Source of the DNA: DRQF01 sp964559135
GTDB taxonomy: Bacteria > Planctomycetota > GCA-002687715 > DRQF01
Reading direction: 5' to 3'
Length of the DNA: 25,895 bases
NCBI GenBank assembly: GCA_964559135.1
Contig: CAZLGG010000056.1
Span: 1-25,895, forward strand
This document shows, in pieces, positions 1 through 8,023 of the stretch (its first letter is position 1; each line of letters begins with the position of its first letter). The notes under the pieces are model-generated. The model ran no database searches and was not told the DNA's origin. It saw nothing but the letters and a program-made list of their open reading frames with translations. The translations under genes and the position numbers were made by a program.

Positions 1-3
1 GCT

Positions 4-2604
4 TCAACGCGTCGTCCCGATCAACCCGATGCGACTCTTCGCTCCCACGCGCTCATTGAGGTCATCAGGCGTGATGCGGGTCTCGAGAAGATCCTGCCAC
101 GCCCGGAGCGCCCGCGTCGCTTCGTCGCGGGTTTCGCGCAGGAATTCCACGCGAAAGCGGCGGAGTCCCGCAGCCATGAGATTCCTCATCTCGTGGGCGG
201 CGGTCTGCAGTTCGGCGTTGAACACCGTGTTGCGGCATCCCGCATCGACGATGACCGGGTGATGCCTCCCCTTTGCGTTCTCGAGGGAGATCTCGTGTTT
301 CTCGCACGGACGGCCGCAGGACCGATGATCTCTCCCTTCGCTGAGAAGGTGGGCGTAGAGACAGTGCTCCGTGTGGAAGGCGGCGATGCGGTGCTGCACC
401 ACGATGGCCAGTCGGCTCGGGTCCACCCCCTGTACGAGGAGTCTCGGACGGGGCGCGTCGAGATCGTGGGAGACGGTCAAAGTCTCGAGACCGAGATCGA
501 GCAGATGGCGCGCGGTGACGCTGTTGGTCACGTTGAGGCTGAAGTCGCCGTGGAGGAGGGGGCGTCGGTCGGCGGGGCGGTCGCGAAACTCCATGAGGCC
601 GCCCCAGTGGCGGACGAGTACCGCGTCCGGCGCGAGGCCCTCGAGCGCCGATGCGAAGCCGGCCTCCCCCGGCTTTTGAATCCGCAGCGTGCAGAGGGTG
701 ACCTTCAGGCCCGCGTCGCGAGCCAGAGCGTGGGCGCGTTTGAGGCCCACCAACTCCATCCAGTCCAATTCCACCTCCTCGAGCCCCGCTTCGATCACGG
801 CTTCGAGCTGAGCCATGGAACGACACAGGGGCACGAGGGTGGGGGAGCGCTCGTCGACAGGCGGTCTCGGTGCGCTCACCTTGACGGCGTCGAGAGCTTC
901 CCGCCAAGGAAGCACCCGTTGCGCCTTCTCCTCCGCCGCTGCTTTCGAGAGTTCCTCGGTCAGATGTCGGCGGAGCGCCTTCAGTTCCGAGACGGGAAGG
1001 TGCAGACCGGGCTCGAGCCCTTCCACGTCCAGATGCCGGAGCCGGAAGGGTGTCTTGCCGAACGCCCCCAGTTTCGCCCTGAGCAGTGTCGTGTCGAGTC
1101 CGCGGCCCCGCGCCTTCGCGAGGCGGGAGGGGCTCGTCGCTTCCGCCGTGCGCCCGGATGTCGTCGTCACCATCACGTGCAGCGGCTCGCCCATCCCGCC
1201 GCGTACCACGCCATCGAGGGGGATCTCCGCTTGCGGAAGGGCGTCGTCCCGTACGGGTTGGCCGCGGGCCGCCACGTCGGGGTCGCTCGTGATCCAACAG
1301 AGATCGCCTGGCCGCACCCGGTTCAGATCCGGTCCGGGTCGCCCGAACCCCAGAAGATGGAGCCCCGGGCCGGGCGACGCCACGCGGAAGATGGGGCCGC
1401 CCGGTTCCTCCAGATCCTCCGGATTGCCTTGGTCGAAGACGACGCCTTGTCCGGGGCGAGGAGTCTGGGCGAGAGTGGGAAGTGGGAGCATCGCCTCGGA
1501 CTCCGCGATGGGGGAGGCCAAGGCTCCTTTCGGCCCGGAACGAACTTCGTCGGTGGCGAGCGCCCCTGTCCAGGGCCGCCCGTCGGGGGCCGCCTCCACG
1601 AGGACGTCGTTCCCCATCACCTTGACCACGCGCCCCAGGAGAAGTCCCCGGTGCTTCGGAAACCTCCCCTCGACGAGGGTCTGATGGTCCGCTCCTTGGA
1701 AGAATCCGTCGCTGAATCCACGGCTGAAGGCGAGGCTCATGGCTTCGAGGCGCGCCCTCGACGGGGACGGATTCCCCTGGTCTTGGGACTGGGCGATCTC
1801 ACCGACCCACCGCCGGTACGACTCGGTGGCCGTGGCGACATACGCGGGGCCTTTCTGACGGCCCTCGATCTTGAGCCCGTGCACGCCCAGCTCCACCAAT
1901 CGCGGCAGGGCCCGCACTCCAGCCAGATCCTTCGGTGAGAGGAGGTAGGTGACGTCACCCAGATCCCGGCGACGGCCGTCGAGAATGAGATGGTAGGGGA
2001 GGCGGCAGGATTGGGCGCATTGGCCCCGGTTGGCGGACCGTCCGCTCCACGCTTCGCTGGTGAGACACTGGCCGCTCCAGGAGACGCAGAGCGCTCCGTG
2101 GATGAACACCTCGACCTCGAGGTCGGTGCCTCCCATGAAGCGTTCGATCTCGGCGAGCGAGAGTTCCCGCGGAACGACGATCCGGGTGACGCCCAGAGCT
2201 TCGGCGAAACGCGCCGCTTCGGGCGACGAGATGGTCATCTGGGTGCTGGCATGGACCTCCAGGTCGGGGGCGATGCGGCGGGCGAGCAGAGCCACGGCTG
2301 GGTCCTGGACGATGAGGGCGTCGACGCCGGCTCGAGCGGCCCGTTCGATGGCCCGGGCGGCGTCCGCCAACTCGTCCTCGAAGACGAGGGTGTTGAGGGT
2401 GAGGAACACACGGGTTCCGGCGCGGTGGCAGAGCTCCACCACGCGCCCCAATTCCTCGGCGGGGAAGTTCCCAGCCCGCGCCCGGGCGTTGAATCCCTCG
2501 TCCAGCCCCAGATAGACCGCATCCGCACCCGCGGCGAGGGCGGCTCTCAAGCTCGCTTCATCCCCCGCGGGAGCGAGGATTTCAGGACGTCCGAGTCGAC
2601 TCAT
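4..2604 (-). CDS. U32-family peptidase/hydroxylase-like protein with long C-terminal region
   Basis: The 866-aa protein opens with the U32 signature (PEILAPAGDEASLRAAL, residues 7-23), forms a TIM-barrel-like N-terminal half, and carries the family's cysteine cluster at C173, C180, C196 and C200 (GQC...NRGQCAQSC). A second Cys group lies in the C-terminal part (residues TEHCLYAH and SCGRPCEKH). Known relatives such as RlhA and TrhP (formerly 'collagenase-like peptidases') install hydroxyls on 23S rRNA C2501 or tRNA U34 and need Fe-S assembly, so an RNA hydroxylation role is more likely than proteolysis; which RNA cannot be told. The length exceeds the roughly 450 aa of the TrhP type and fits the RlhA/DUF3656-type architecture. 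The ATG at 2604 is forced because an in-frame TAG lies 12 nt upstream. The GGAGGG there abuts the start codon, too close for a normal Shine-Dalgarno. Divergent from the DUF1573 gene. Confidence 0.9.
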   Translation of the reverse strand: MSRLGRPEILAPAGDEASLRAALAAGADAVYLGLDEGFNARARAGNFPAEELGRVVELCHRAGTRVFLTLNTLVFEDELADAARAIERAARAGVDALIVQDPAVALLARRIAPDLEVHASTQMTISSPEAARFAEALGVTRIVVPRELSLAEIERFMGGTDLEVEVFIHGALCVSWSGQCLTSEAWSGRSANRGQCAQSCRLPYHLILDGRRRDLGDVTYLLSPKDLAGVRALPRLVELGVHGLKIEGRQKGPAYVATATESYRRWVGEIAQSQDQGNPSPSRARLEAMSLAFSRGFSDGFFQGADHQTLVEGRFPKHRGLLLGRVVKVMGNDVLVEAAPDGRPWTGALATDEVRSGPKGALASPIAESEAMLPLPTLAQTPRPGQGVVFDQGNPEDLEEPGGPIFRVASPGPGLHLLGFGRPGPDLNRVRPGDLCWITSDPDVAARGQPVRDDALPQAEIPLDGVVRGGMGEPLHVMVTTTSGRTAEATSPSRLAKARGRGLDTTLLRAKLGAFGKTPFRLRHLDVEGLEPGLHLPVSELKALRRHLTEELSKAAAEEKAQRVLPWREALDAVKVSAPRPPVDERSPTLVPLCRSMAQLEAVIEAGLEEVELDWMELVGLKRAHALARDAGLKVTLCTLRIQKPGEAGFASALEGLAPDAVLVRHWGGLMEFRDRPADRRPLLHGDFSLNVTNSVTARHLLDLGLETLTVSHDLDAPRPRLLVQGVDPSRLAIVVQHRIAAFHTEHCLYAHLLSEGRDHRSCGRPCEKHEISLENAKGRHHPVIVDAGCRNTVFNAELQTAAHEMRNLMAAGLRRFRVEFLRETRDEATRALRAWQDLLETRITPDDLNERVGAKSRIGLIGTTR

Positions 2605-2610
2605 CCCTCC

Positions 2611-2616
2611 ACTCTA
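2611..2616 (-). promoter_or_regulatory. Candidate -10 box of the U32 gene (leaderless geometry)
   Basis: Read on the minus strand this is TAGAGT, followed by exactly 6 nt and then the ATG of the U32 gene. If used, transcription would start at or next to the start codon, giving a leaderless mRNA. I see no convincing -35. Weak evidence on its own. Confidence 0.25.
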
Positions 2617-2765
2617 ACCAGTCCTCGTCGTGTCTTCGCCCTCCCCGACGACTTGTTTCACGGTCCGCGCGTATAGCCATCTGTCGGAACCACTGGCCTT
2701 TCATCCAGATCTCCGGTGCCGGGGTGGTTTTCGCACGGAAAAACGGGAGGACGGGGCGGTTCGGT

Positions 2766-2771
2766 TAGAAT
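2766..2771 (+). promoter_or_regulatory. Candidate -10 box of the DUF1573 gene
   Basis: TAGAAT lies 51 nt before the ATG at 2823, inside the 218-bp divergent gap 2605-2822. No clear -35 is visible 17 nt upstream. Nothing else recognisable is in this gap apart from the GGGAG ribosome binding site 8 nt before the ATG. Confidence 0.25.
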
Positions 2772-2822
2772 TCTTCGAGTCGCCGGACGGAGGTCGCCGG
2801 TGCCGGCAAGGGAGCGGATCGG

Positions 2823-3926
2823 ATGCCAAGGGCCGCAAGTCGGGGTTGGCGATGGGGGCTGGGGGCGAGCGTGTTGGCGGTTCTCGCCTGCGGTCTTGCG
2901 GGCTGTGGAGATCGTCCGGGGGGGGCCGTGGCGGATTCGGCGGAGGAGTTCGTTCGGGTGGGGAGTCTGAGGGTGGCGCCCGCGGTGCTGGACTTCGGGC
3001 GCATCCGCGGTGATGAACCGGTGGAAGGGGTCATCCATTTGCGATCGATCGCGGGAACCCGGACGATCGCCAAGGTCGAGGCGACCTGCGGGTGCACGGT
3101 CGTCGAGCCCTCGACGAGGACTCTGACGACCGACCGGAGTGTCGATGTGGTGGTCCGGCTGAATCCCCTGGGGCGTTCGGGGGCGTTTCAAAAGGCCGTG
3201 ATCGTTCATCTGGAGGGGGAGAGCGGGAGGGGAGTCACCTTGCCGGTGAAAGCGCAAATCGCGCCCGTCCTCGAGGTGGGACCACGGGCCTTGCGGTTCG
3301 CGGGCCTCCGCCCGGGCGCCCGGCCTGAGCCTCTGGCGGTTCGCGTCTCCAGCCTCCATGCGGATTTCGACGTCGGTGCGGGCAAGGTCGAAGGGGAAGG
3401 TTTCCGCCTTGTCGCCCGAAGAGGACCTCGGACCCTGGGCGACGAACCCCGCTTTCAACGCCACGCATTCACCTTCGAAGTTGGATTCGACGGCGCGAAG
3501 GAGCCCGGCCGGTACCGGGGCCAGCTCCGATTTCGCTGTGCCGACGCGCGGGAACCGGAGATCCGCATCCCCCTCATCGCCGACGTGGAGTACCCCATTC
3601 TGGTGCGCCCACTCCGGCTCACCTGGGCCCTCGGCGCGAAACCCCAGAGGATTCGGCAGCCCATTCGCCTGCTGAGAAGGAAGGGGGGGCGTCTGAAGGT
3701 CCTTGCGTCGAAGGTGGAGTGGCCGACCAAGGACTCCTGGCGGCTCACGGACCTACCCGGGGACCCGGCACTCCCTCAGGTGAGGACGTTGATGCTGGAA
3801 GGCACGCTGCCCTCGCTCTCCGACTTCGAGGGGGCCGTCCGCACGGAGGGGCGTATCATCTTGAAGGTGGACGCGGAGGAACAAGCCGAGATCGTGATTC
3901 CCCTCGTGCTGTTCGCTCGGCGGTAA
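2823..3926 (+). CDS. DUF1573-domain lipoprotein
   Basis: A 367-aa predicted exported lipoprotein. Basic n-region (residues 1-10), hydrophobic segment (11-27) and a textbook lipobox LAGC with acylated Cys28. A DUF1573 domain follows (about 45-150) with the family's V.ATCGCT-type motif (EATCGCTVVEPS) and the characteristic 'LDFGRI' strand before it. The rest, to 367, appears to be further Ig-like beta-sandwich sequence (for example the LRFAGLRPGARPEPL region) without a named domain. DUF1573 proteins are common in Bacteroidetes and Planctomycetota; they are extracytoplasmic and their molecular role is unknown. Start supported by GGGAG 8 nt upstream. Convergent with glyA, with 16 bp between stops. 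Function beyond envelope localisation cannot be inferred. Confidence 0.85.
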   Translation: MPRAASRGWRWGLGASVLAVLACGLAGCGDRPGGAVADSAEEFVRVGSLRVAPAVLDFGRIRGDEPVEGVIHLRSIAGTRTIAKVEATCGCTVVEPSTRTLTTDRSVDVVVRLNPLGRSGAFQKAVIVHLEGESGRGVTLPVKAQIAPVLEVGPRALRFAGLRPGARPEPLAVRVSSLHADFDVGAGKVEGEGFRLVARRGPRTLGDEPRFQRHAFTFEVGFDGAKEPGRYRGQLRFRCADAREPEIRIPLIADVEYPILVRPLRLTWALGAKPQRIRQPIRLLRRKGGRLKVLASKVEWPTKDSWRLTDLPGDPALPQVRTLMLEGTLPSLSDFEGAVRTEGRIILKVDAEEQAEIVIPLVLFARR

Positions 3927-3942
3927 ACGTGCCGGCCGCGGT

Positions 3943-5247
3943 TCAGAACGTGTAGAGGGGGTGGGCTCGCAGGATCTCCTCGACGGCGCCCTTGACCTGT
4001 TCGGTCGTGGCCGCGTCATCAGGCTTCGCGATGAGGCGGTCGATCAGGCCCACGACGGTGCGGAAGTCTTCTTCGGTGAACCCGCGCGTCGTCATGGCCG
4101 CGGTGCCGAGGCGAATCCCGCTCGTCACCATGGGGCTACGGTCGTCGTAGGGCACCATGTTCTTGTTCACCGTGATGCCCGCCGCTCCGAGCAGCCTCTC
4201 CGCTTTCTTTCCGCTCACCCCCTTGTTGCGCAGATCCACGAGAACGAGGTGGTTGTCCGTGCCTCCCGACACGAGATCATAGCCCTTCTCGCAGAACGCT
4301 TCCGCCATGGCCTTCGCGTTGGCGATCACCTGTCGGCCGTAGGTCTCGAATTCGGGCCTGAGCGCTTCACCGAACGCCACCGCCTTGGCGGCGATGACGT
4401 GCATCAAGGGGCCACCCTGGCAACCGGGGAAGACGGCGGCGTCCAGGAGCTCGGACATCATCTTGGTGCGGCCGGACTTGGCGGCGACCTTGCCCAGGCG
4501 GTTTTCGGTGTCGCGGCCGAGAAGGAGCATTCCGCCTCGCGGGCCGCGGAGCGTCTTGTGCGTGGTCGTGGAGACCACGTCGCACACGGGTAGGGGGTCT
4601 TTCAGGAGTCCCTTGGCGATGAGTCCCGCCGTGTGGGCCATGTCCATCCACAAGAACGCTCCGATCTCGTCGGCGATGGAGCGGAAGGCCTCGTAGTCGA
4701 AGTCTCTGGGATACGCGCTGGCGCCGATGGAGATCATCTTTGGACGATGTTCGAGGGCCTGGGTTCTGACCTCGTCCATGTCGATGTACCCGGCGTCGGG
4801 GCCGTTCTTGCGAACGCGGTAGTGAATGGCGTGATAGGTGATGCCAGAGAAATTGACGGGACTTCCGTGGGTGAGGTGGCCGCCGTGGGAAAGGTCGAGG
4901 CCCAGGAAGGTGTCGCCCGGCTCGAGGAGGGTCAGATAGACCGCGGCATTGGCGGACGCTCCCGAATGGGGTTGGACGTTCACCCACTCACAGTGGAAGA
5001 GTTCCTTCGCGCGATCCCGCGCCAGGTCCTCCGCCTCGTCGACGGCTTCGCAGCCGCCGTAGTAGCGCTTGCCGGGCAGCCCCTCCGCGTACTTGTTCGT
5101 GAGACAACTGCCCATGGCTTCCATGACCGCTCGCGAGACGTAGTTCTCCGAGGCGATCAGTTCCACGTCGGCGCGCTCGCGCTCCAGTTCGCGTCGAATC
5201 GCCGCCTGAACTTGGGAATCGGCGGAGTCGAGGGGTTGGTTCATCAT
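3943..5247 (-). CDS. glyA: Serine hydroxymethyltransferase
   Basis: Converts serine and tetrahydrofolate to glycine and 5,10-methylene-THF in the cytosol, the main entry to the one-carbon pool. The 434-aa length matches bacterial GlyA. Visible signatures: IASENYVS (31-38), the SHMT Tyr motif NKYAEGLPGKRYYGG (51-65), DMAHTAGLIAKG (202-213), and the PLP-binding lysine Lys231 in TTTHKTLRGPRGG. The C-terminus holds GIRLGTAAMTTRGF, also typical. Two ATGs sit side by side at 5247 and 5244; an AGGAAAGAG purine tract lies upstream. The symporter gene is 36 bp upstream in the same direction, so the two may share a transcript. Confidence 0.98.
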   Translation of the reverse strand: MMNQPLDSADSQVQAAIRRELERERADVELIASENYVSRAVMEAMGSCLTNKYAEGLPGKRYYGGCEAVDEAEDLARDRAKELFHCEWVNVQPHSGASANAAVYLTLLEPGDTFLGLDLSHGGHLTHGSPVNFSGITYHAIHYRVRKNGPDAGYIDMDEVRTQALEHRPKMISIGASAYPRDFDYEAFRSIADEIGAFLWMDMAHTAGLIAKGLLKDPLPVCDVVSTTTHKTLRGPRGGMLLLGRDTENRLGKVAAKSGRTKMMSELLDAAVFPGCQGGPLMHVIAAKAVAFGEALRPEFETYGRQVIANAKAMAEAFCEKGYDLVSGGTDNHLVLVDLRNKGVSGKKAERLLGAAGITVNKNMVPYDDRSPMVTSGIRLGTAAMTTRGFTEEDFRTVVGLIDRLIAKPDDAATTEQVKGAVEEILRAHPLYTF

Positions 5248-5283
5248 CGTGCAGTCTCTTTCCTGTCGACCGTTCTCGGCGTT

Positions 5284-6855
5284 CTACGAAGAATCCGCCG
5301 ACGCCGCGATGGTTTCTCCCTCCGAGCGTGCGATGATGGCTGCGGCGCAGCAATCGCTCCAGACGTTGACCACGGTGCGGAGCATGTCGAGGGGGCGATC
5401 GACGGCCAGCAGAAGGGCCGCTCCCTCGAGGGGAAGGCCCAAGGCGGCCAGGATCGTGAGCATCATCACGAGACCGGCGCTGGGGATTCCCGCTGCGCCG
5501 ATCGAGGCCAGAAGGGCGGTGATCACCACGAGGAATTGGGCCGAGAAGGTGAGATGAAACTCGACTCCCGGCAGGGACGCGTAGCTCTGCGCGAGGAAAA
5601 GCACGCCCAGACATTCGTAGAGGGCGGTTCCGTCCATGTTGATCGTCGCGCCCAAAGGCAGCACGAAGGAGGCGATCTTGTTGGAGATCTTCCCGCGCTT
5701 GGTGGTCGCTTCCATGGTGACCGGGAGCGTGACGCTGGAGGACGATGTGAAATAGGCCGTCACGAGCGCCGGGCTGACGGCCTTCATGTGCTTCCACGGG
5801 TTGGCCCGTCCGAGCAGCCACACGAGAAGGGGCAGGACCACGAGGGAGTGGAACGTGAGGCCCGCCACCACCGTGATCATGTAGACGGCGAGCGGCTTGA
5901 AGATGCCGAAACCGGTCTCGCCGACGACCTTGGCGATGAGCGCCATCACGCCGATGGGAATGAGGGAGAGGACGACCTTGGCGATCTCCATCATCGCCGC
6001 GAAGAGAGAGTCGAAGAGATCCTTCAGGCGGCTCGCATGAGGTTCGGCCAGCTTGGTGATCGCCCAGCCGAACAGAAGTGCGAAGAAGATGATCTGCAGC
6101 ATGGCCCCGTTGTTGCTGAATGCGGTCACGATGTTCGGCGGAACGATTCTCCTGAAGATGTCCCAGAGCGACGGCAGTTCTTGGAAGCTCGAGGCCTTCT
6201 CCGCAGTGAGGCCGAGGTCAGCGCCGACGCCGGGCCGAATCACGTTCGCGAGGATGAGGCCCGTCATGATGGCGAGCATGCTCGTCAGGACGTAATAGAA
6301 GAACGTCTTCGCGCTCAGGCGGCCGAGATCAGCGCCGCCGCCCAGCCCTGCCACCCCAGTGATGATCGACGTGAGCACGAGCGGCACGATGAGCATCTTC
6401 AACAGCGAAATGAAAATATCCGCGATGAACCGGAACGGGGTGAGCCAAGCCGAGCGCGCGCAGTCGGGAGAGAGCCTGAGCACGATGCGACGGGGTTTCG
6501 CGTCGCCCATGGGGGCGGCCCAAACGGCCGCGCCCACGTCCAGGTCCGCGATTGCCTTCTCGAAGTCCTCGGGCTGGGCGAGGGGGACCCGCTTTTCGGT
6601 TTTTCGGTGGCGATCGATGATGAGGGCGTCGAGCCGCATGCCCGTACCCAGGCCCCCCTGAGCGGCCGGGCCGCCGGGGGCCACCTCCGTGACGAGGACG
6701 CCGCCTTCGGGGGCCGCTTCGAGCCGAAGGCCGGCTTCGAGGACGGTCTCGCGGGTCTGGACGAAGGCGCCCAGGGCCACGCCGAGGATGAACCCGGTCA
6801 GAATCAGCCAATGCGAGCCGATGCGTCGTTTCTTGCTCACAGCACCTTCGTCCAT
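5284..6855 (-). CDS. Dicarboxylate/amino acid:cation symporter with PDZ-like insert
   Basis: A 523-aa inner-membrane transporter of the DAACS (GltP/GltT) family, which co-transports aspartate, glutamate or C4-dicarboxylates with Na+ or H+. Family motifs present: serine-rich hairpin SSSSVTLP (371-378), NMDGTALY (406-413), the AGIPSAG hairpin (455-461), and the substrate site LDMLRTVVNVWSD (489-501). Arg493 matches the residue that binds the side-chain carboxylate in GltPh, which points to an acidic substrate. Odd: between TM1 (about 16-33) and TM2 (about 137 on) there is a soluble stretch of about 100 aa containing GVLVTEVAPGGPAAQGGLGTG, a PDZ-type ligand-loop signature. Typical DAACS proteins are 410-440 aa with a short loop there. 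Start supported by GAGGAG 6 nt upstream. Confidence 0.93.
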   Translation of the reverse strand: MDEGAVSKKRRIGSHWLILTGFILGVALGAFVQTRETVLEAGLRLEAAPEGGVLVTEVAPGGPAAQGGLGTGMRLDALIIDRHRKTEKRVPLAQPEDFEKAIADLDVGAAVWAAPMGDAKPRRIVLRLSPDCARSAWLTPFRFIADIFISLLKMLIVPLVLTSIITGVAGLGGGADLGRLSAKTFFYYVLTSMLAIMTGLILANVIRPGVGADLGLTAEKASSFQELPSLWDIFRRIVPPNIVTAFSNNGAMLQIIFFALLFGWAITKLAEPHASRLKDLFDSLFAAMMEIAKVVLSLIPIGVMALIAKVVGETGFGIFKPLAVYMITVVAGLTFHSLVVLPLLVWLLGRANPWKHMKAVSPALVTAYFTSSSSVTLPVTMEATTKRGKISNKIASFVLPLGATINMDGTALYECLGVLFLAQSYASLPGVEFHLTFSAQFLVVITALLASIGAAGIPSAGLVMMLTILAALGLPLEGAALLLAVDRPLDMLRTVVNVWSDCCAAAIIARSEGETIAASADSS

Positions 6856-6884
6856 GAAGCGCTCCTCATTTCACAGGGGCGGAC

Positions 6885-6890
6885 AGTCTA
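6885..6890 (-). promoter_or_regulatory. Candidate -10 box of the symporter-glyA unit
   Basis: Minus-strand TAGACT lies 29 nt before the symporter ATG in the 129-bp divergent gap 6856-6984. No good -35 seen. For the plus-strand metallopeptidase unit, TATCCT at 6948-6953 is an equally weak -10 candidate, 31 nt before its start. Confidence 0.2.
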
Positions 6891-6984
6891 CACTCTGGGC
6901 TGCCAAAGCGCCTCCAGCGTTCCGCGATCGCCGTCCCAGGCTCGCCGTATCCTGGGTGCGAAGGCCCCGTGGATGGAGATCGAA

Positions 6985-8010
6985 ATGGCATCGAAGGTCA
7001 ACCGGCCGGACTGGACTGCTCTTTCCGAGCCGGAACTGATGAAAATGAGGATTTGTGACCTCGGGCTCGACCTGGACGACACCCGTGTCCGGTGCCTCTA
7101 TGGACAGGTCCTGGAGGAGCTGGAAGAGCGGGGATTCAGGTTCAGGCCGCACATGTGGATCTCGGACGAGTGGTTCACTCCCGACGGCGTACCGGGATTC
7201 GCCGTGCCCTTCTATCTCGCCCATGAGAAACTGAAGCGGCTCGAGTTGAGAATGATGTACGAGGTCGAAGGGGGAAACCGGGCGAGTTGCCTGAAGATCC
7301 TTCGCCACGAGGTCGGGCATGCCATCGACAACGCCTACATGCTTCGGCGCCGCAAGCGTCGCAAGGAGCTGTTCGGCGATCCCAAGAAACCCTATCCGGA
7401 CTATTACTCGCCCAAGCCCCTCAGCAAGAACTACGTCCTGCACCTGGACAACTGGTATGCGCAGAGTCACCCCGACGAGGACTTCGCCGAGACCTTTGCG
7501 GTGTGGCTCGCGACGGACCGATGGCGCGAGCGCTATCGCGGATGGGGAGCCTTGAAGAAGCTCGAGTACATGGACGAACTGATGCAGGAGATCTGCGAAA
7601 AGAAACCTCTCGTTTCGACCCGCAGGCGCGAAGAGCCGGCATCGCGTATCAAGACGACGCTCGACGAGTATTACGAGGAGAAGCGTCAAAGGTACGAGGT
7701 GGCTCACCCGTCGGTGTTCGACGAGGATCTCATGCGCCTTTTCTCTCCGACGCCCAAGCACCGCCGCACTCCCAGAGCGTCCGTATTCCTGAACAAGATG
7801 AGAAGAGACATTCGTAGTTGCGTTGCGGACTGGACCGGCACGCATGCCTACACCATCGATCAAGTGATTCGCGACATGACCATCCGTTGCAGAGAACTGG
7901 GTCTTCGGCTTACGATGCCGGAGGATCACACTTTGTTGAACTGCACCGTCATGCTGACGGTCCAGACGATGAGCTACTTGCAGACCGGACGCCACCGAAT
8001 AGCCATGTGA
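6985..8010 (+). CDS. Putative zinc-binding metallopeptidase (HExxH, cytosolic)
   Basis: A 341-aa protein with no signal peptide or membrane segment. A zincin active site is clear: LRHEVGHAID with HEVGH at 108-112, and 50 residues later HPDEDFAETFAVWL (162-175), in which Glu169 is the likely third zinc ligand. This arrangement resembles the 'putative zinc-binding metallopeptidase' family (Peptidase_Mx type). Residues 211-341 form a basic C-terminal extension with no recognised domain. The ATG at 6985 is chosen because GGAG lies 6 nt upstream; an ATG at 6973 lacks a ribosome binding site, and the frame stays open far upstream only because it runs antisense to glyA and the symporter. The stop is 13 nt before the ATP-grasp gene, so the two form an operon. 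Substrate unknown; context suggests it acts on a peptide or amide product of the ATP-grasp enzyme. Confidence 0.85.
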   Translation: MASKVNRPDWTALSEPELMKMRICDLGLDLDDTRVRCLYGQVLEELEERGFRFRPHMWISDEWFTPDGVPGFAVPFYLAHEKLKRLELRMMYEVEGGNRASCLKILRHEVGHAIDNAYMLRRRKRRKELFGDPKKPYPDYYSPKPLSKNYVLHLDNWYAQSHPDEDFAETFAVWLATDRWRERYRGWGALKKLEYMDELMQEICEKKPLVSTRRREEPASRIKTTLDEYYEEKRQRYEVAHPSVFDEDLMRLFSPTPKHRRTPRASVFLNKMRRDIRSCVADWTGTHAYTIDQVIRDMTIRCRELGLRLTMPEDHTLLNCTVMLTVQTMSYLQTGRHRIAM

Positions 8011-8023
8011 AAGCGCAGATGCC

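Noticed and set aside
193..1938. A 581-codon open frame on the plus strand
   Set aside because: It is antisense to the U32 gene, has no recognisable domain and is the kind of long shadow frame expected in GC-rich DNA.
4633..8010. A single 1125-codon open frame
   Set aside because: The first 2.3 kb is antisense to glyA and the symporter, both with full motif sets. Only the part from 6985, after a GGAG site, codes for a recognisable protein.
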